Below, piece by piece: positions 7,541-14,533 of a stretch of DNA of 18,728 bases. Made by a program: the position numbers and the translations under genes. The stretch's first letter is position 1, and each line of letters begins with the position of its first letter. The DNA is taken from positions 1 through 18,728 of the forward strand of contig DASXYU010000123.1 of the NCBI GenBank assembly GCA_036502295.1, in the 5' to 3' direction. This stretch comes from DASXYU01 sp036502295. Lineage in GTDB: Bacteria > Actinomycetota > Actinomycetes > Mycobacteriales > Jatrophihabitantaceae. The notes beneath the pieces are model-generated. The model ran no database searches and was not told where the DNA came from. It saw only the letters and a list, made by a program, of their open reading frames with translations.

Positions 7541-7743
7541 GTCAGGTGATACCCCGCAGTCTCAACCGCTGACTTCACGGTCTCGGTCTCAAGCGGCTCG
7601 GTACTCGTAACGGTGAGGACGCCGGTCTCGAGGACGACGTCCACCTTCTCCACGCCCGGGATCTCCTGCACTTCTTCGGTGACGGAGGCGACGCAGTGGC
7701 CACAAGTCATGCCGGTGACGGTGAAGGTGGTAATGCTGCTCAT
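7537..7743 (-). CDS. copZ: Copper chaperone CopZ
   Basis: This 68-aa single heavy-metal-associated domain carries GMTCGHC (11-17), whose two cysteines bind Cu(I). It should sequester cytoplasmic copper and hand it to the N-terminal domain or entry site of CopA, whose gene it overlaps by four bases. Size and the absence of a signal peptide fit a soluble cytosolic chaperone. The ATG at 7743 is preceded by GGAG about eight bases upstream. It lies 40 bp downstream of csoR and is presumably on the csoR transcript. Confidence 0.93.
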   Translation of the reverse strand: MSSITTFTVTGMTCGHCVASVTEEVQEIPGVEKVDVVLETGVLTVTSTEPLETETVKSAVETAGYHLT

Positions 7744-7783
7744 GGTGTTTCTCCTTCGAGTGGGGATCTAGGAACCGGCAGCG

Positions 7784-8083
7784 TCAGGAACGGACCAGCC
7801 GGGCGATCGCGGCGGAAGCCTCGCGGAGTTTTTCGTCCGCTTCGGGTCCGCCTGCACGAGTGGCGTCGGCGACGCAGTGCCCCAAGTGGTCGTCCAGCAG
7901 GCCGAGCGCGACGGATTGCAGCGCCTTCGTCATGGCCGAGATCTGCGTGAGGATGTCGATGCAGTACTTCTCGTCCTCGACCATGCGCTGGATGCCGCGC
8001 GCCTGTCCCTCGATACGGCGCAGCCGTTTGAGGTAATCGTCCTTGCGCTTCGCGGCGAGGTAACCGTGCTGATGCTCTGCCAT
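7784..8083 (-). CDS. csoR: Copper-sensing repressor CsoR
   Basis: This 99-aa all-helical repressor binds Cu(I) and then releases its operator. The Cu-binding triad is present as C41 (KYCIDIL), H66 and C70 (DDHLGHC), with the same spacing as C36/H61/C65 of the M. tuberculosis protein. A basic region, KRKDDYLKRLRRIEGQARG (12-30), forms the DNA-binding surface. It is the first gene of csoR-copZ-copA and should autoregulate through the G-tract palindrome just upstream. The ATG at 8083 has no Shine-Dalgarno; instead TATGAT lies exactly six bases before it, so the mRNA is probably leaderless. Other CsoR/RcnR members sense Ni, formaldehyde or persulfide, but the Cys-His-Cys set and neighbours point to copper. 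Confidence 0.95.
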   Translation of the reverse strand: MAEHQHGYLAAKRKDDYLKRLRRIEGQARGIQRMVEDEKYCIDILTQISAMTKALQSVALGLLDDHLGHCVADATRAGGPEADEKLREASAAIARLVRS

Positions 8084-8089
8084 GCGAAC

Positions 8090-8109
8090 ATCATACCCCT
8101 AGGGGGTAT
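8090..8109 (-). promoter_or_regulatory. CsoR operator overlapping the csoR -10
   Basis: ATACCCCTAGGGGGTAT (8093-8109) is a near-perfect palindrome with facing C and G tracts and a TAG centre, the standard form of a CsoR operator. On the minus strand it overlaps a -10 TATGAT (8090-8095) six bases before the csoR ATG. Bound CsoR would block RNA polymerase directly. The -35 is poor. Confidence 0.85.
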
Positions 8110-8200
8110 TGATTTGGCTTGCTTTCCATCACGCCTGGGGTGCGCGCCGCGCACAACGGGCGCTCCATGGAGGCCGAGGTCCGCACTCATAGACGGGTTG

Positions 8201-8220
8201 GGATTGAGTCTGATCAATCC
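8201..8220 (-). terminator. Hairpin downstream of dnaE2
   Basis: GGATTGA (8201-8207), loop GTCTGA, TCAATCC (8214-8220) is a perfect 7-bp stem starting 21 bp after the dnaE2 stop. AGAC (8191-8194)/GTCT (8224-8227) can extend it. No T-tract follows. It lies in the 158-bp gap between dnaE2 and csoR, which otherwise holds only the csoR control region, and would separate SOS from copper transcription. Confidence 0.55.
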
Positions 8221-8241
8221 GGTCGTCTCCTCTGTGTTGGG

Positions 8242-11200
8242 TTAGCGAAAGTCGCGGGATTGGGTGCGAACCTGCAGTGGCAGCCGGGTGATCGTCTCGG
8301 CGACGATGTTGATCGCGCCGCTTCCGTTCTCGACCATGCCACGGATCACCAGCCCCCCAGCATCGCGGGCTGCCCGCTTGTGCCGCTGCCACACCGCGTC
8401 CGGAACCACCACATTGACCAGTCCGGTCTCGTCCTCGAGGGAGAGGAAGGTGATTCCGCCCGCAGTGGGAGGACGTTGCCGATGGGTCACTACGCCACCG
8501 ACTCGTACGCGGGTGCGATCGGGAACGGTGCTCAGGCGTTCGGCGGTGAGGACACCCATCTGGTCCAGCTGGTCTCGCATCAGCGCGGTGGGATAGACCT
8601 CGCTCACCCCGGTGGCCCAGATGTCGGCGATGAGCTGGTCGGAGGTCTCCATCCGCGGTAGGACAGGTGCGGGGATGACGGTCTCGACGGCGAGGCGCTC
8701 CGGTTTCTGCTCGGCAGCGGAGCGGGCGTTCCAGAGCGCAGCACGACGGCTCGGGCTCAGTCCGCGAAGCGCACCTGCAGTGGCGAGCGACTCGAGGTGC
8801 TTCGTGGTCAGCGCCCCCCGTCGAGCCAGATCACCCATCGACATGAAGGCTCCGCCCGCTGTTCGCGCGTAGACAACCTGCCGTGCCACGTCCTCACCGA
8901 TGCCACGGATTGCGCCAAGTCCCAGCCGCACAGCCGGTTTCTCCGGGTCGCCTTCCAGTGCAGCCTCCACGGTTGAGCACTGCACGTCCGGAGGCAGGAC
9001 GACCACTCCGTGCCGTCGCGCATCGTGCACCAGTGTCTGCGGTGAGTAGAAGCCCATCGGCTGCGCGTTGAGCAGCCCGGCAAGAAAGGCCGCCGGGTAG
9101 TAGAGCTTCAGCCAGGACGAGGCCATCGCCAGGAACGCGAACGACACCGAGTGGCTCTCCGGGAAACCGTAGGAGGCGAAGGACTTGATGCGGGTGTAGA
9201 TATCGTCGGCCACCTCGCCGGTGATGCCGTTGGCCGCCATGCCCTCATAAAGGCGCCGCCGCAACGCCTCCATCTTGTCGTGGCTGCGCTTGTTGCTCAT
9301 CGCGCGGCGCAACTCATCCGCCTCGCCCGCGGAGAAACCAGCCACCGCGATCGCAACCTGCATCAATTGCTCCTGGAAGAGCGGGATGCCGAGCGTCCTC
9401 TCCAAGTGCGGCTTGAGACTCGGATGCGGATAGGTGATCTCTTCCAGGCCGTCACGCCGCCGCAGGTAGGGGTGCACCGAGCCACCTTGGATCGGCCCGG
9501 GACGGATCAGCGCGATCTCGACCACCACGTCGTAGAAAGTCCGGGGCTTCAGTCGGGGCAGCGTCGACATCTGCGCCCGCGACTCGATCTGGAAGACGCC
9601 GATGGTGTCCGCCTTGCAGATCATGTCGAAGACGAGAGGGTCGTCGTCTGCTATGTCGTACAGGTCCAGCTTTCTGCCGTACCACTGCTCGACGAAGTCG
9701 AACATGTAGCGCAGCGCGGAGAGCATTCCCAACCCGAGCAGGTCGAACTTCACCAGCCCGGCGTGCTCGCAGTCGTCCTTGTCCCATTGCAGGACGGTGC
9801 GGTCTTCCTTGCGGGCCCACTCCACCGGGCAGACTTCGATCACCGGGCGGTCGCACATCACCATCCCGCCGGAGTGCACCCCGAGATGTCGGGGGAGGTC
9901 TGCCAGTTCGTCGGCGAGTTCGAGGACGGCTGCGGGTATCGCATCGTCGTCGTTTTCCGGCGGCGTGGTGAGCGGCCCCCAGTAGTGATGCTCGAACCGC
10001 TTCGACCAGGCGTCCTGCTGTCCGGGCGAATAACCGAGCGCTTTCGCGACATCACGCAGTGCTGAGCGAGGACGGTAGGTGATGACGTTGGCGACCTGCG
10101 CCGCGTGATGACGGCCGTGCTTTTTGTAGACGTGCTGAATCGCCTCCTCACGGCGGCGGGACTCGATGTCGACGTCGATGTCTGGTGCCTCGCCACGTTC
10201 CTCGGAGAGGAAGCGTTCGAAGATGAGGTGGTGCTTGACCGGGTCGACCGCGGTGACCCGCAGCGCGTAACAGACCACTGAGTTCGCGGCCGAGCCTCGT
10301 CCCTGGCAGAGGATGCCGTTCTCTCGGCAGAACTCGCCGATGTCCCAGACAACGAGAAAGTAACCGGGGTAGTTGAGCTTCTCGATGAGTCTCAGCTCGT
10401 GTTCGAGCCGGCGGTAGGCCTCCGCGCGATGCTCGCTGCCAGCGGGGTAGCGCTCTTCCATGCCCTCGTGGGTGAGATGACGAAGGTAGGCCATCTCATC
10501 GGCATGCGGCGCCGGTACGTCGAACGGTGGCAGCTTCGGCTTGATGTGCTTTAGCTTGAAGGCGCACTCTGCCGCCAACTTCGCCGCAGTGGTGACGGCG
10601 TGCGGGTAGCGCGCGAAGCGCTGCGCCATCTCATCTCCGGAGCGTAAATGTGCCCCGCTCCATCCGGGCAACCAGCCGTCGATGTCGTCCAGCGTGCTGC
10701 GGGCCCGGATCGCTGCCATGGTGTCGGCGAGCCGGCGCCGCTCGGGACGGTCGTAGTGTGCCGCGTTCGACGCGACCAGAGGCAGGTGGCGCTCCTCGGC
10801 GAGCATCGCCAGTGCCTCATACCGCTCGTCGGCAAGCGCATCGCAGGCGTAGGTGAGTTCGACGGCGACGTTGTCTTGCCCGAAGCGCGCGGTGAGTGCA
10901 TCGAGTTCTCGCCGAGCTGCATCGATGCCGTCACGTTCCAACGCGCCACGGACCGCCCCCTTGCGACATCCGGTGAGGACGAGCCAATGCCCGGCCGCCA
11001 GCTCGCCCAGCTCGTCCTCGTCATAGACCGGATGCCCCTTCGTTCCACCACGAAGCTGGGCGAGGCTGATCGCGCGGGAGAGGGAGGCGTATCCGGTCGG
11101 GTCGCGGGCGAGGACGAGCAGGTGCCGGCCAGCCGGGTCGGGAGTACCGCTGCGGGCGCTGAGCATGGCCTCGGACTTCGTCCTCGGCACGTGCCCGTCG

Positions 11201-11571
11201 AGTCCGAGTTCGGCGCCGAAGATCGTGGGCAGGCCGAGAGTATCGGCGGCTTGGGAGAATCGGGCAATGCCGTAGAAGCCGTCGTGATCGGTGAGGGCGA
11301 GTGCCTGCAACCCGAGGCGGACGGCCTCCTCGACGAGTTGCTCCGGCTCGCAGGCACCGTCGAGAAAGCTGTACGCCGAGTGGGCGTGCAGCTCTGCATA
11401 TGCCACCAACGGTGGTTGAGGAGCGGACGTAGTCCGCGTCTCGAAACCACTCGGTTCGTAGGCCGGGCGCTTGCGCGAGATGGGGGCGTCGTCCTGGGCG
11501 GCCTCGCCGAGCATGCGCCGCCGCAGCTCGTTCCAGGGGATAGCCGGGTTGTTGAATCCCATCTCAGACAC
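8242..11571 (-). CDS. dnaE2: Error-prone DNA polymerase III alpha DnaE2
   Basis: This 1109-aa C-family polymerase is the translesion partner of ImuA'/ImuB in damage-induced mutagenesis. The PHP domain begins at LHAHSAYSFLDG (61-72), followed by ALTDHDGFYG. The palm includes GRGSAANSVVCY and the catalytic PDIDVDIE with D464/D466. A helix-hairpin-helix region (GLGAIRGIGEDVARQ), an OB fold and the typical C-terminal SRDFR complete it. It lacks the long C-terminal extension of replicative DnaE1. The GTG at 11571, with AGGG just upstream, is preferred; ATG 11562 is the alternative. It diverges from imuA' across a perfect LexA box. In M. tuberculosis dnaE2 and imuA'-imuB are unlinked, so this arrangement is tighter. 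Residues 42-54 are encoded by a palindromic repeat in the linker before PHP. Confidence 0.96.
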   Translation of the reverse strand: MSEMGFNNPAIPWNELRRRMLGEAAQDDAPISRKRPAYEPSGFETRTTSAPQPPLVAYAELHAHSAYSFLDGACEPEQLVEEAVRLGLQALALTDHDGFYGIARFSQAADTLGLPTIFGAELGLDGHVPRTKSEAMLSARSGTPDPAGRHLLVLARDPTGYASLSRAISLAQLRGGTKGHPVYDEDELGELAAGHWLVLTGCRKGAVRGALERDGIDAARRELDALTARFGQDNVAVELTYACDALADERYEALAMLAEERHLPLVASNAAHYDRPERRRLADTMAAIRARSTLDDIDGWLPGWSGAHLRSGDEMAQRFARYPHAVTTAAKLAAECAFKLKHIKPKLPPFDVPAPHADEMAYLRHLTHEGMEERYPAGSEHRAEAYRRLEHELRLIEKLNYPGYFLVVWDIGEFCRENGILCQGRGSAANSVVCYALRVTAVDPVKHHLIFERFLSEERGEAPDIDVDIESRRREEAIQHVYKKHGRHHAAQVANVITYRPRSALRDVAKALGYSPGQQDAWSKRFEHHYWGPLTTPPENDDDAIPAAVLELADELADLPRHLGVHSGGMVMCDRPVIEVCPVEWARKEDRTVLQWDKDDCEHAGLVKFDLLGLGMLSALRYMFDFVEQWYGRKLDLYDIADDDPLVFDMICKADTIGVFQIESRAQMSTLPRLKPRTFYDVVVEIALIRPGPIQGGSVHPYLRRRDGLEEITYPHPSLKPHLERTLGIPLFQEQLMQVAIAVAGFSAGEADELRRAMSNKRSHDKMEALRRRLYEGMAANGITGEVADDIYTRIKSFASYGFPESHSVSFAFLAMASSWLKLYYPAAFLAGLLNAQPMGFYSPQTLVHDARRHGVVVLPPDVQCSTVEAALEGDPEKPAVRLGLGAIRGIGEDVARQVVYARTAGGAFMSMGDLARRGALTTKHLESLATAGALRGLSPSRRAALWNARSAAEQKPERLAVETVIPAPVLPRMETSDQLIADIWATGVSEVYPTALMRDQLDQMGVLTAERLSTVPDRTRVRVGGVVTHRQRPPTAGGITFLSLEDETGLVNVVVPDAVWQRHKRAARDAGGLVIRGMVENGSGAINIVAETITRLPLQVRTQSRDFR
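11411..11450. repeat. Palindromic repeat inside the dnaE2 coding region
   Basis: GGTGGTTGAG (11411-11420) and TCTCGAAACCAC (11439-11450) form the outer arms. GCGGAC (11423-11428) and GTCCGC (11432-11437) form a perfect inner stem with a GTA loop. It lies in frame in dnaE2 and encodes roughly GFETRTTSAPQPP in the variable linker before the PHP domain. It belongs to the same family as 1468-1489 and 12242-12303. Confidence 0.8.
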
Positions 11572-11582
11572 GCCGCCCTGGA

Positions 11583-11614
11583 TTGACAGTTTCGAACACG
11601 CGTTCGACTATAGG
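11583..11614 (+). promoter_or_regulatory. imuA'-imuB promoter containing a LexA SOS box
   Basis: TCGAACACGCGTTCGA (11592-11607) is a perfect actinobacterial LexA box (TCGAAC-N4-GTTCGA). It sits between TTGACA (11583-11588) and an ACTATA -10 (11607-11612, 18-bp spacer); TATAGG two bases later is an alternative -10. The imuA' GTG at 11619 follows ACTATA by six bases, suggesting a leaderless transcript. The box also ends 21 bp from the dnaE2 start, so one LexA dimer could repress both directions. No clear minus-strand -10 was identified. Confidence 0.9.
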
Positions 11615-11618
11615 TCTC

Positions 11619-12335
11619 GTGTCCGACATTGCAACTGCTGAGGCGCTGGAACGCCTGACGGGGCTGATTTCTCCTTTGCAGAAAGGGAAAGTAGCCCCCG
11701 TCCTGCCTGTCCCGACAGTGCTGCGTCCCGTGATTCCGACGGGGCTGGCACGGGGCACCACTGCATCGGTGACCGGATCGATCGGGCTGCTGCTGACCCT
11801 GATCGGCGCGGCTTCAACCCAAGGGGCTTGGTCGGCGCTGGTGGGTCTGGGCGTCATCAGCGCGGAGGCCGCCGTCGAGCACGGCATGGACCTCACGCGG
11901 GTGGCGCTTGTTCCTCGGCCGGGCGCGGAGTGGGTCTCCGTTGTCGGGGTGCTGATCGACTCCGTCGACCTGGTGGTCGTCCGTCCTCCGGCTCGGCTGG
12001 TTCCCGGCGAGGTTCGCCGCCTCGCCGCCCGCGCTCGTAGCAAGGAGACGGTGCTCATCGGCTACGGCCCCGCCGTCGAGCAGTGGCCGGGCCTCGACCT
12101 CCGACTGCGTGTCAGTGCATCGCAGTGGTTCGGCGCTGAGGACGGTAACGGTCGGCTGCGCTCGCGTCGGATCGAAGTGCATGCCGAAGGACGCGGCCGC
12201 TACGCCCATCCGCATCACGACCTCATCTGGCTCGGTGATCCGGTGGTTGAGGACCCTTCGAGACGGCGCTACGCGCCTCCTCAGGGACCGATGTCTCGAA
12301 GCCCCAGCGTCGTACCGCTGCGGAGAACAGGGTGA
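11619..12335 (+). CDS. imuA': ImuA' mutasome accessory protein (RecA-fold)
   Basis: This 238-aa RecA-like protein without polymerase activity works with ImuB and DnaE2 in SOS mutagenesis. Identification rests on the fold pattern (RPVIPTGLARGTTASVTGSIGLLLTLIGAAS near the N-terminus, then alternating strands such as VALVPRPGAEW, VDLVVVRPP and RLAARARSKETVLIG) and on the imuB/dnaE2 neighbourhood. The usual Walker A lysine is absent. I chose GTG 11619 because the upstream TTG at 11583 is the -35 element itself. The stop overlaps the imuB GTG as GTGA. The last 30 or so residues (after LIWLGDP) are encoded by a palindromic repeat, so the native C-terminus appears replaced. In mycobacteria the ImuA' C-terminus is implicated in binding ImuB. 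Confidence 0.85.
   Translation: MSDIATAEALERLTGLISPLQKGKVAPVLPVPTVLRPVIPTGLARGTTASVTGSIGLLLTLIGAASTQGAWSALVGLGVISAEAAVEHGMDLTRVALVPRPGAEWVSVVGVLIDSVDLVVVRPPARLVPGEVRRLAARARSKETVLIGYGPAVEQWPGLDLRLRVSASQWFGAEDGNGRLRSRRIEVHAEGRGRYAHPHHDLIWLGDPVVEDPSRRRYAPPQGPMSRSPSVVPLRRTG
12242..12303. repeat. Nested palindromic repeat at the imuA' 3' end
   Basis: The outer arms GGTGGTTGAG (12242-12251) and TCTCGAAGCC (12294-12303) enclose a second palindrome. Its arms are GGACCCTTCGAGAC (12251-12264) and TCCTCAGGGACC (12278-12289) around GGCGC-TAC-GCGCC (12265-12277). The block is translated as VVEDPSRRRYAPPQGPMSRS in ImuA'. It looks like one repeat unit inside another of the same extended family. Confidence 0.75.
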
Positions 12336-13933
12336 GGACGATCGCCGTGTGGTGCCCGGATTGGCCTGTCACCGCTGCCCGCCTCGATGAGGCGCAGTCA
12401 GGAGGCTCAGCGCAGTCAGAAGGCTCAGCGCAGTCAGAAGAGGAGCCGGTCGCCGTCCTCACTGGCAGTCGGGTGGCTGCCTGCAACCACGCCGCACGCG
12501 TGGCGGGGGTGCGACGGCAGCAACGTCGCCGCGAGGCGCAGGCACTCTGCTCGAACCTCGTGGTGCTGCCGCGCAATGATCTTGCCGAGGCGCGCTACTT
12601 CGAGCCGGTGGTGCGGGCGCTGGAGTCGATCGCACCGGGCGTGGAGATCACCCGTCCAGGGCTCGCCGCGATTGCTGCTCGTGGGCCGACGCGCTACTTC
12701 CACGGTGAGGACGGTGTGCTCCGGGCGCTCTCGATTGCCCTTGCCGAATACGAGGCGGAGACGGCGCATACCGACGTCCTCATCGGTGTCGCCGATGGGG
12801 CGTTCGCCGCGGAGCAGGCGGCACGGCGTGGGGTGATCGTTCCGCCGGGGTACTCCGGCGGGTTCGTCTCCGGTCTTCCGGTTGGCACCCTTGATGATCC
12901 TGAACTGGCCGACCTGCTCTATCACCTCGGGCTGCGCACCCTCGGCGAGTTCGCAGCTCTGCCTGCGCGCGACATCTTCGCCCGGTTCGGTCCCTCCGGC
13001 GTCTGGGCGCATCTGCAGGCAGGAGGAGCCGATGACCGTCCGGTGGCGGCGCGTCGTCCCCCGCCGGAGTACGAGGTAACGGTCGATTTCGAACCACCAC
13101 TCGAGCGAATCGACACAGTGGCCTTCAGCGCGCGCACCTCTGCCGAGGACTTCGTCAGCGGACTTGCCGCCAGCGGGCTCGCCTGTGTCTGTCTCGAACT
13201 GCAGGTGAGCACCAGCGAGGGCGGGGAATGGTCGCGCCGTTGGCGACATGCCGGCGTGCTCGGCAGTCACGACGTCCTGGACCGCATCCGCTGGCAGCTG
13301 AGTGCCCTTCGACTCGACGGAGGGATAACGCATCTACGGCTCGTCCCGATCGAGGTAATGCCGACGAGCGCGCACCAGCAGACCCTCTGGGGCGGATCGG
13401 GGGACACCGACGAGCGTGCAGCCCGTGCGCTGGCCCGGGTGCAGACGATGCTCGGGCACGGTTCCGTGCTGCGCCCCGTCCTCGCCGGTGGTCGTGACCC
13501 GATCGCCCGTACTGAACTCGTCGTCTGGGGAGAGGAACCGACACCAATGCTCCCCCGCAAGCGGGAGGTGCCCCCATCGCAGCAGCCTTGGCCGGGGTCG
13601 ATCCCGGCGCCGGCTCCTTCCGTCCTGCTCGATCCACCGCGCCCGGCGCGGCTGCTCGACGCAACGGGACAGTCTGTCGTCGTGACGGAGCGCGGGGGAG
13701 TGCCACGTCCTCCGGTGCGTATCGCAGTGGGAGACGAACAACCCGTAACGGTGACGGCATGGGCTGGGCCGTGGCCGGTGGATGAACGCTGGTGGAGTAC
13801 CGACTCAGCTCGTCGGGTGGTGCGTTGTCAGATCGTCGATGCGAGAGGACGGGCCTATCTCGTCAGTAGCACGATCCCGCTGGCTGAGGACGCGGCCTCC
13901 CGCACTTGGCACCTCGAAGCCCTCTATGACTAG
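12332..13933 (+). CDS. imuB: ImuB, catalytically inactive Y-family polymerase, clamp-binding hub
   Basis: This 533-aa Y-family homologue recruits ImuA' and DnaE2 to the sliding clamp. Its start, MRTIAVWCPDWPV, replaces the catalytic acidic motif of active Y polymerases. The second acidic motif (normally S-I-D-E) reads ITRPGLAAIAARG, so no catalytic triad remains. QQTLWG (349-354) matches the beta-clamp-binding motif of mycobacterial ImuB (Q-x-x-L-W-G). A C-terminal domain follows a Pro-rich linker (415-440). The GTG start overlaps the imuA' stop (GTGA), so the two are translationally coupled. Residues 21-38 are an expanded AQS-rich loop from an 18-bp tandem repeat. It converges on marR with a 7-bp gap and a hairpin over its stop. 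Confidence 0.94.
   Translation: MRTIAVWCPDWPVTAARLDEAQSGGSAQSEGSAQSEEEPVAVLTGSRVAACNHAARVAGVRRQQRRREAQALCSNLVVLPRNDLAEARYFEPVVRALESIAPGVEITRPGLAAIAARGPTRYFHGEDGVLRALSIALAEYEAETAHTDVLIGVADGAFAAEQAARRGVIVPPGYSGGFVSGLPVGTLDDPELADLLYHLGLRTLGEFAALPARDIFARFGPSGVWAHLQAGGADDRPVAARRPPPEYEVTVDFEPPLERIDTVAFSARTSAEDFVSGLAASGLACVCLELQVSTSEGGEWSRRWRHAGVLGSHDVLDRIRWQLSALRLDGGITHLRLVPIEVMPTSAHQQTLWGGSGDTDERAARALARVQTMLGHGSVLRPVLAGGRDPIARTELVVWGEEPTPMLPRKREVPPSQQPWPGSIPAPAPSVLLDPPRPARLLDATGQSVVVTERGGVPRPPVRIAVGDEQPVTVTAWAGPWPVDERWWSTDSARRVVRCQIVDARGRAYLVSSTIPLAEDAASRTWHLEALYD
12392..12445 (+). repeat. In-frame 18-bp tandem repeat in imuB
   Basis: There are three copies of GCGCAGTCAGAAGGCTCA: 12392-12409 (one G-for-A change), 12410-12427, and 12428-12445 with a diverged end. 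They encode AQSGGS, AQSEGS and AQSEEE. A unit of 18 bp keeps the frame, so copy-number change would lengthen or shorten the loop without inactivating ImuB. Confidence 0.9.
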
Positions 13934-13937
13934 AGGG
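13920..13937. terminator. Bidirectional hairpin between imuB and marR
   Basis: CCCTCTA (13920-13926), loop TGAC, TAGAGGG (13931-13937) is a perfect 7-bp stem that includes the imuB stop codon. It lies at the convergent imuB/marR junction, where only 7 bp separate the genes. No T-tract is present. Confidence 0.6.
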
Positions 13938-13940
13938 ACG

Positions 13941-14441
13941 TCACGCCACGGGTTCGAGGGTGCTGTTCTCGCGGTCGGCGATGCGGGCGAGGACGTTGAA
14001 CAGCACCTCTCGCTGTGCTGGATCGACACCGTCCAAGGCACGCGCCTCGGCGGCATCGCGCGCCGTAGCGAACTTGGCGTACATACGACGCCCGGCGGCG
14101 GTGATCTGCGGGATGCGCACGCGCCGGTCGGAGGGGTCGACCGTGCGCACGACGAGCTGACGCTCCTCCAAGCGGTCGAGCACGCTGATCAGCGTGGTCT
14201 TGTCCACGCAGACGATGCGGCTCAGCTCGAGTTGCGTGCGCTGCTGACCGTCGTCGAGTACTGCAAGGACGAGCCAATCGCGCACATCGTTAAGACCCAT
14301 TTCGACGGCTGCGCGATCCAGCTCGACTGTCATCCGGTCAACGGCGGCATGCAACAGGAAGGTCAGATCGACCGGGCCATAGCTGGCTACGGGACATTCT
14401 CCGGGTGCACTGTCCGCCTCTTGCGTCCGTCGTGCTCGCAT
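13941..14441 (-). CDS. MarR-family transcriptional regulator
   Basis: This 166-aa winged-helix repressor probably controls the divergent efflux-pump gene. MarR features: helical dimerisation ends, DWLVLAVLDDGQQRTQLELS leading into the recognition helix region VDKTTLISVLDRLEERQLVVR, and the wing TVDPSDRRVRIPQITAAGRRM with its conserved DPSDRR. The ATG at 14441 lies exactly six bases after TAAGAT, with TTGACG 17 bp further upstream, so translation is probably leaderless; no Shine-Dalgarno is needed to support the start. Its C-terminus converges on imuB. The ligand is unknown. Divergent MarR/MFS pairs usually sense phenolic or drug-like compounds that the pump expels. Confidence 0.9.
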   Translation of the reverse strand: MRARRTQEADSAPGECPVASYGPVDLTFLLHAAVDRMTVELDRAAVEMGLNDVRDWLVLAVLDDGQQRTQLELSRIVCVDKTTLISVLDRLEERQLVVRTVDPSDRRVRIPQITAAGRRMYAKFATARDAAEARALDGVDPAQREVLFNVLARIADRENSTLEPVA

Positions 14442-14447
14442 GGCCGC

Positions 14448-14476
14448 ATCTTAGTTCGCTGCCCCCTAATCGTCAA
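14448..14476 (-). promoter_or_regulatory. marR promoter (leaderless)
   Basis: On the minus strand TTGACG (14471-14476), a 17-bp spacer and TAAGAT (14448-14453) are followed by six bases and the marR ATG. This is a strong sigma-A-type promoter giving an mRNA that begins at the start codon. Confidence 0.75.
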
Positions 14477-14482
14477 AGACCG

Positions 14483-14533
14483 GATGAATTCTTGTCGGAT
14501 CATCTTGACTCGGACGATCTCAGTTCGTAGTGT
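14483..14533 (+). promoter_or_regulatory. Efflux-pump promoter and candidate MarR operator
   Basis: TTGACT (14505-14510), a 17-bp spacer and TAGTGT (14528-14533) form a fair promoter for the pump gene at 14574. A dyad GATGA-N12-TCATC (14483-14504) lies between this -35 and the -35 of marR. A MarR dimer bound there would repress both promoters. CTTG...CGGA...ATC also recurs as an imperfect direct repeat at 14491-14520. Confidence 0.5.

Noticed and set aside
5300..7549. A 749-codon open frame on the plus strand opposite copA
   Set aside because: It is the mirror of a GC-rich coding sequence; the translation is low-complexity Arg/Gly/Asp with no domain, while copA on the other strand has every expected motif.
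12392..12445. Possible CRISPR-like repeats
   Set aside because: The units are contiguous with no spacers and lie in frame inside imuB, so they are a coding tandem repeat.
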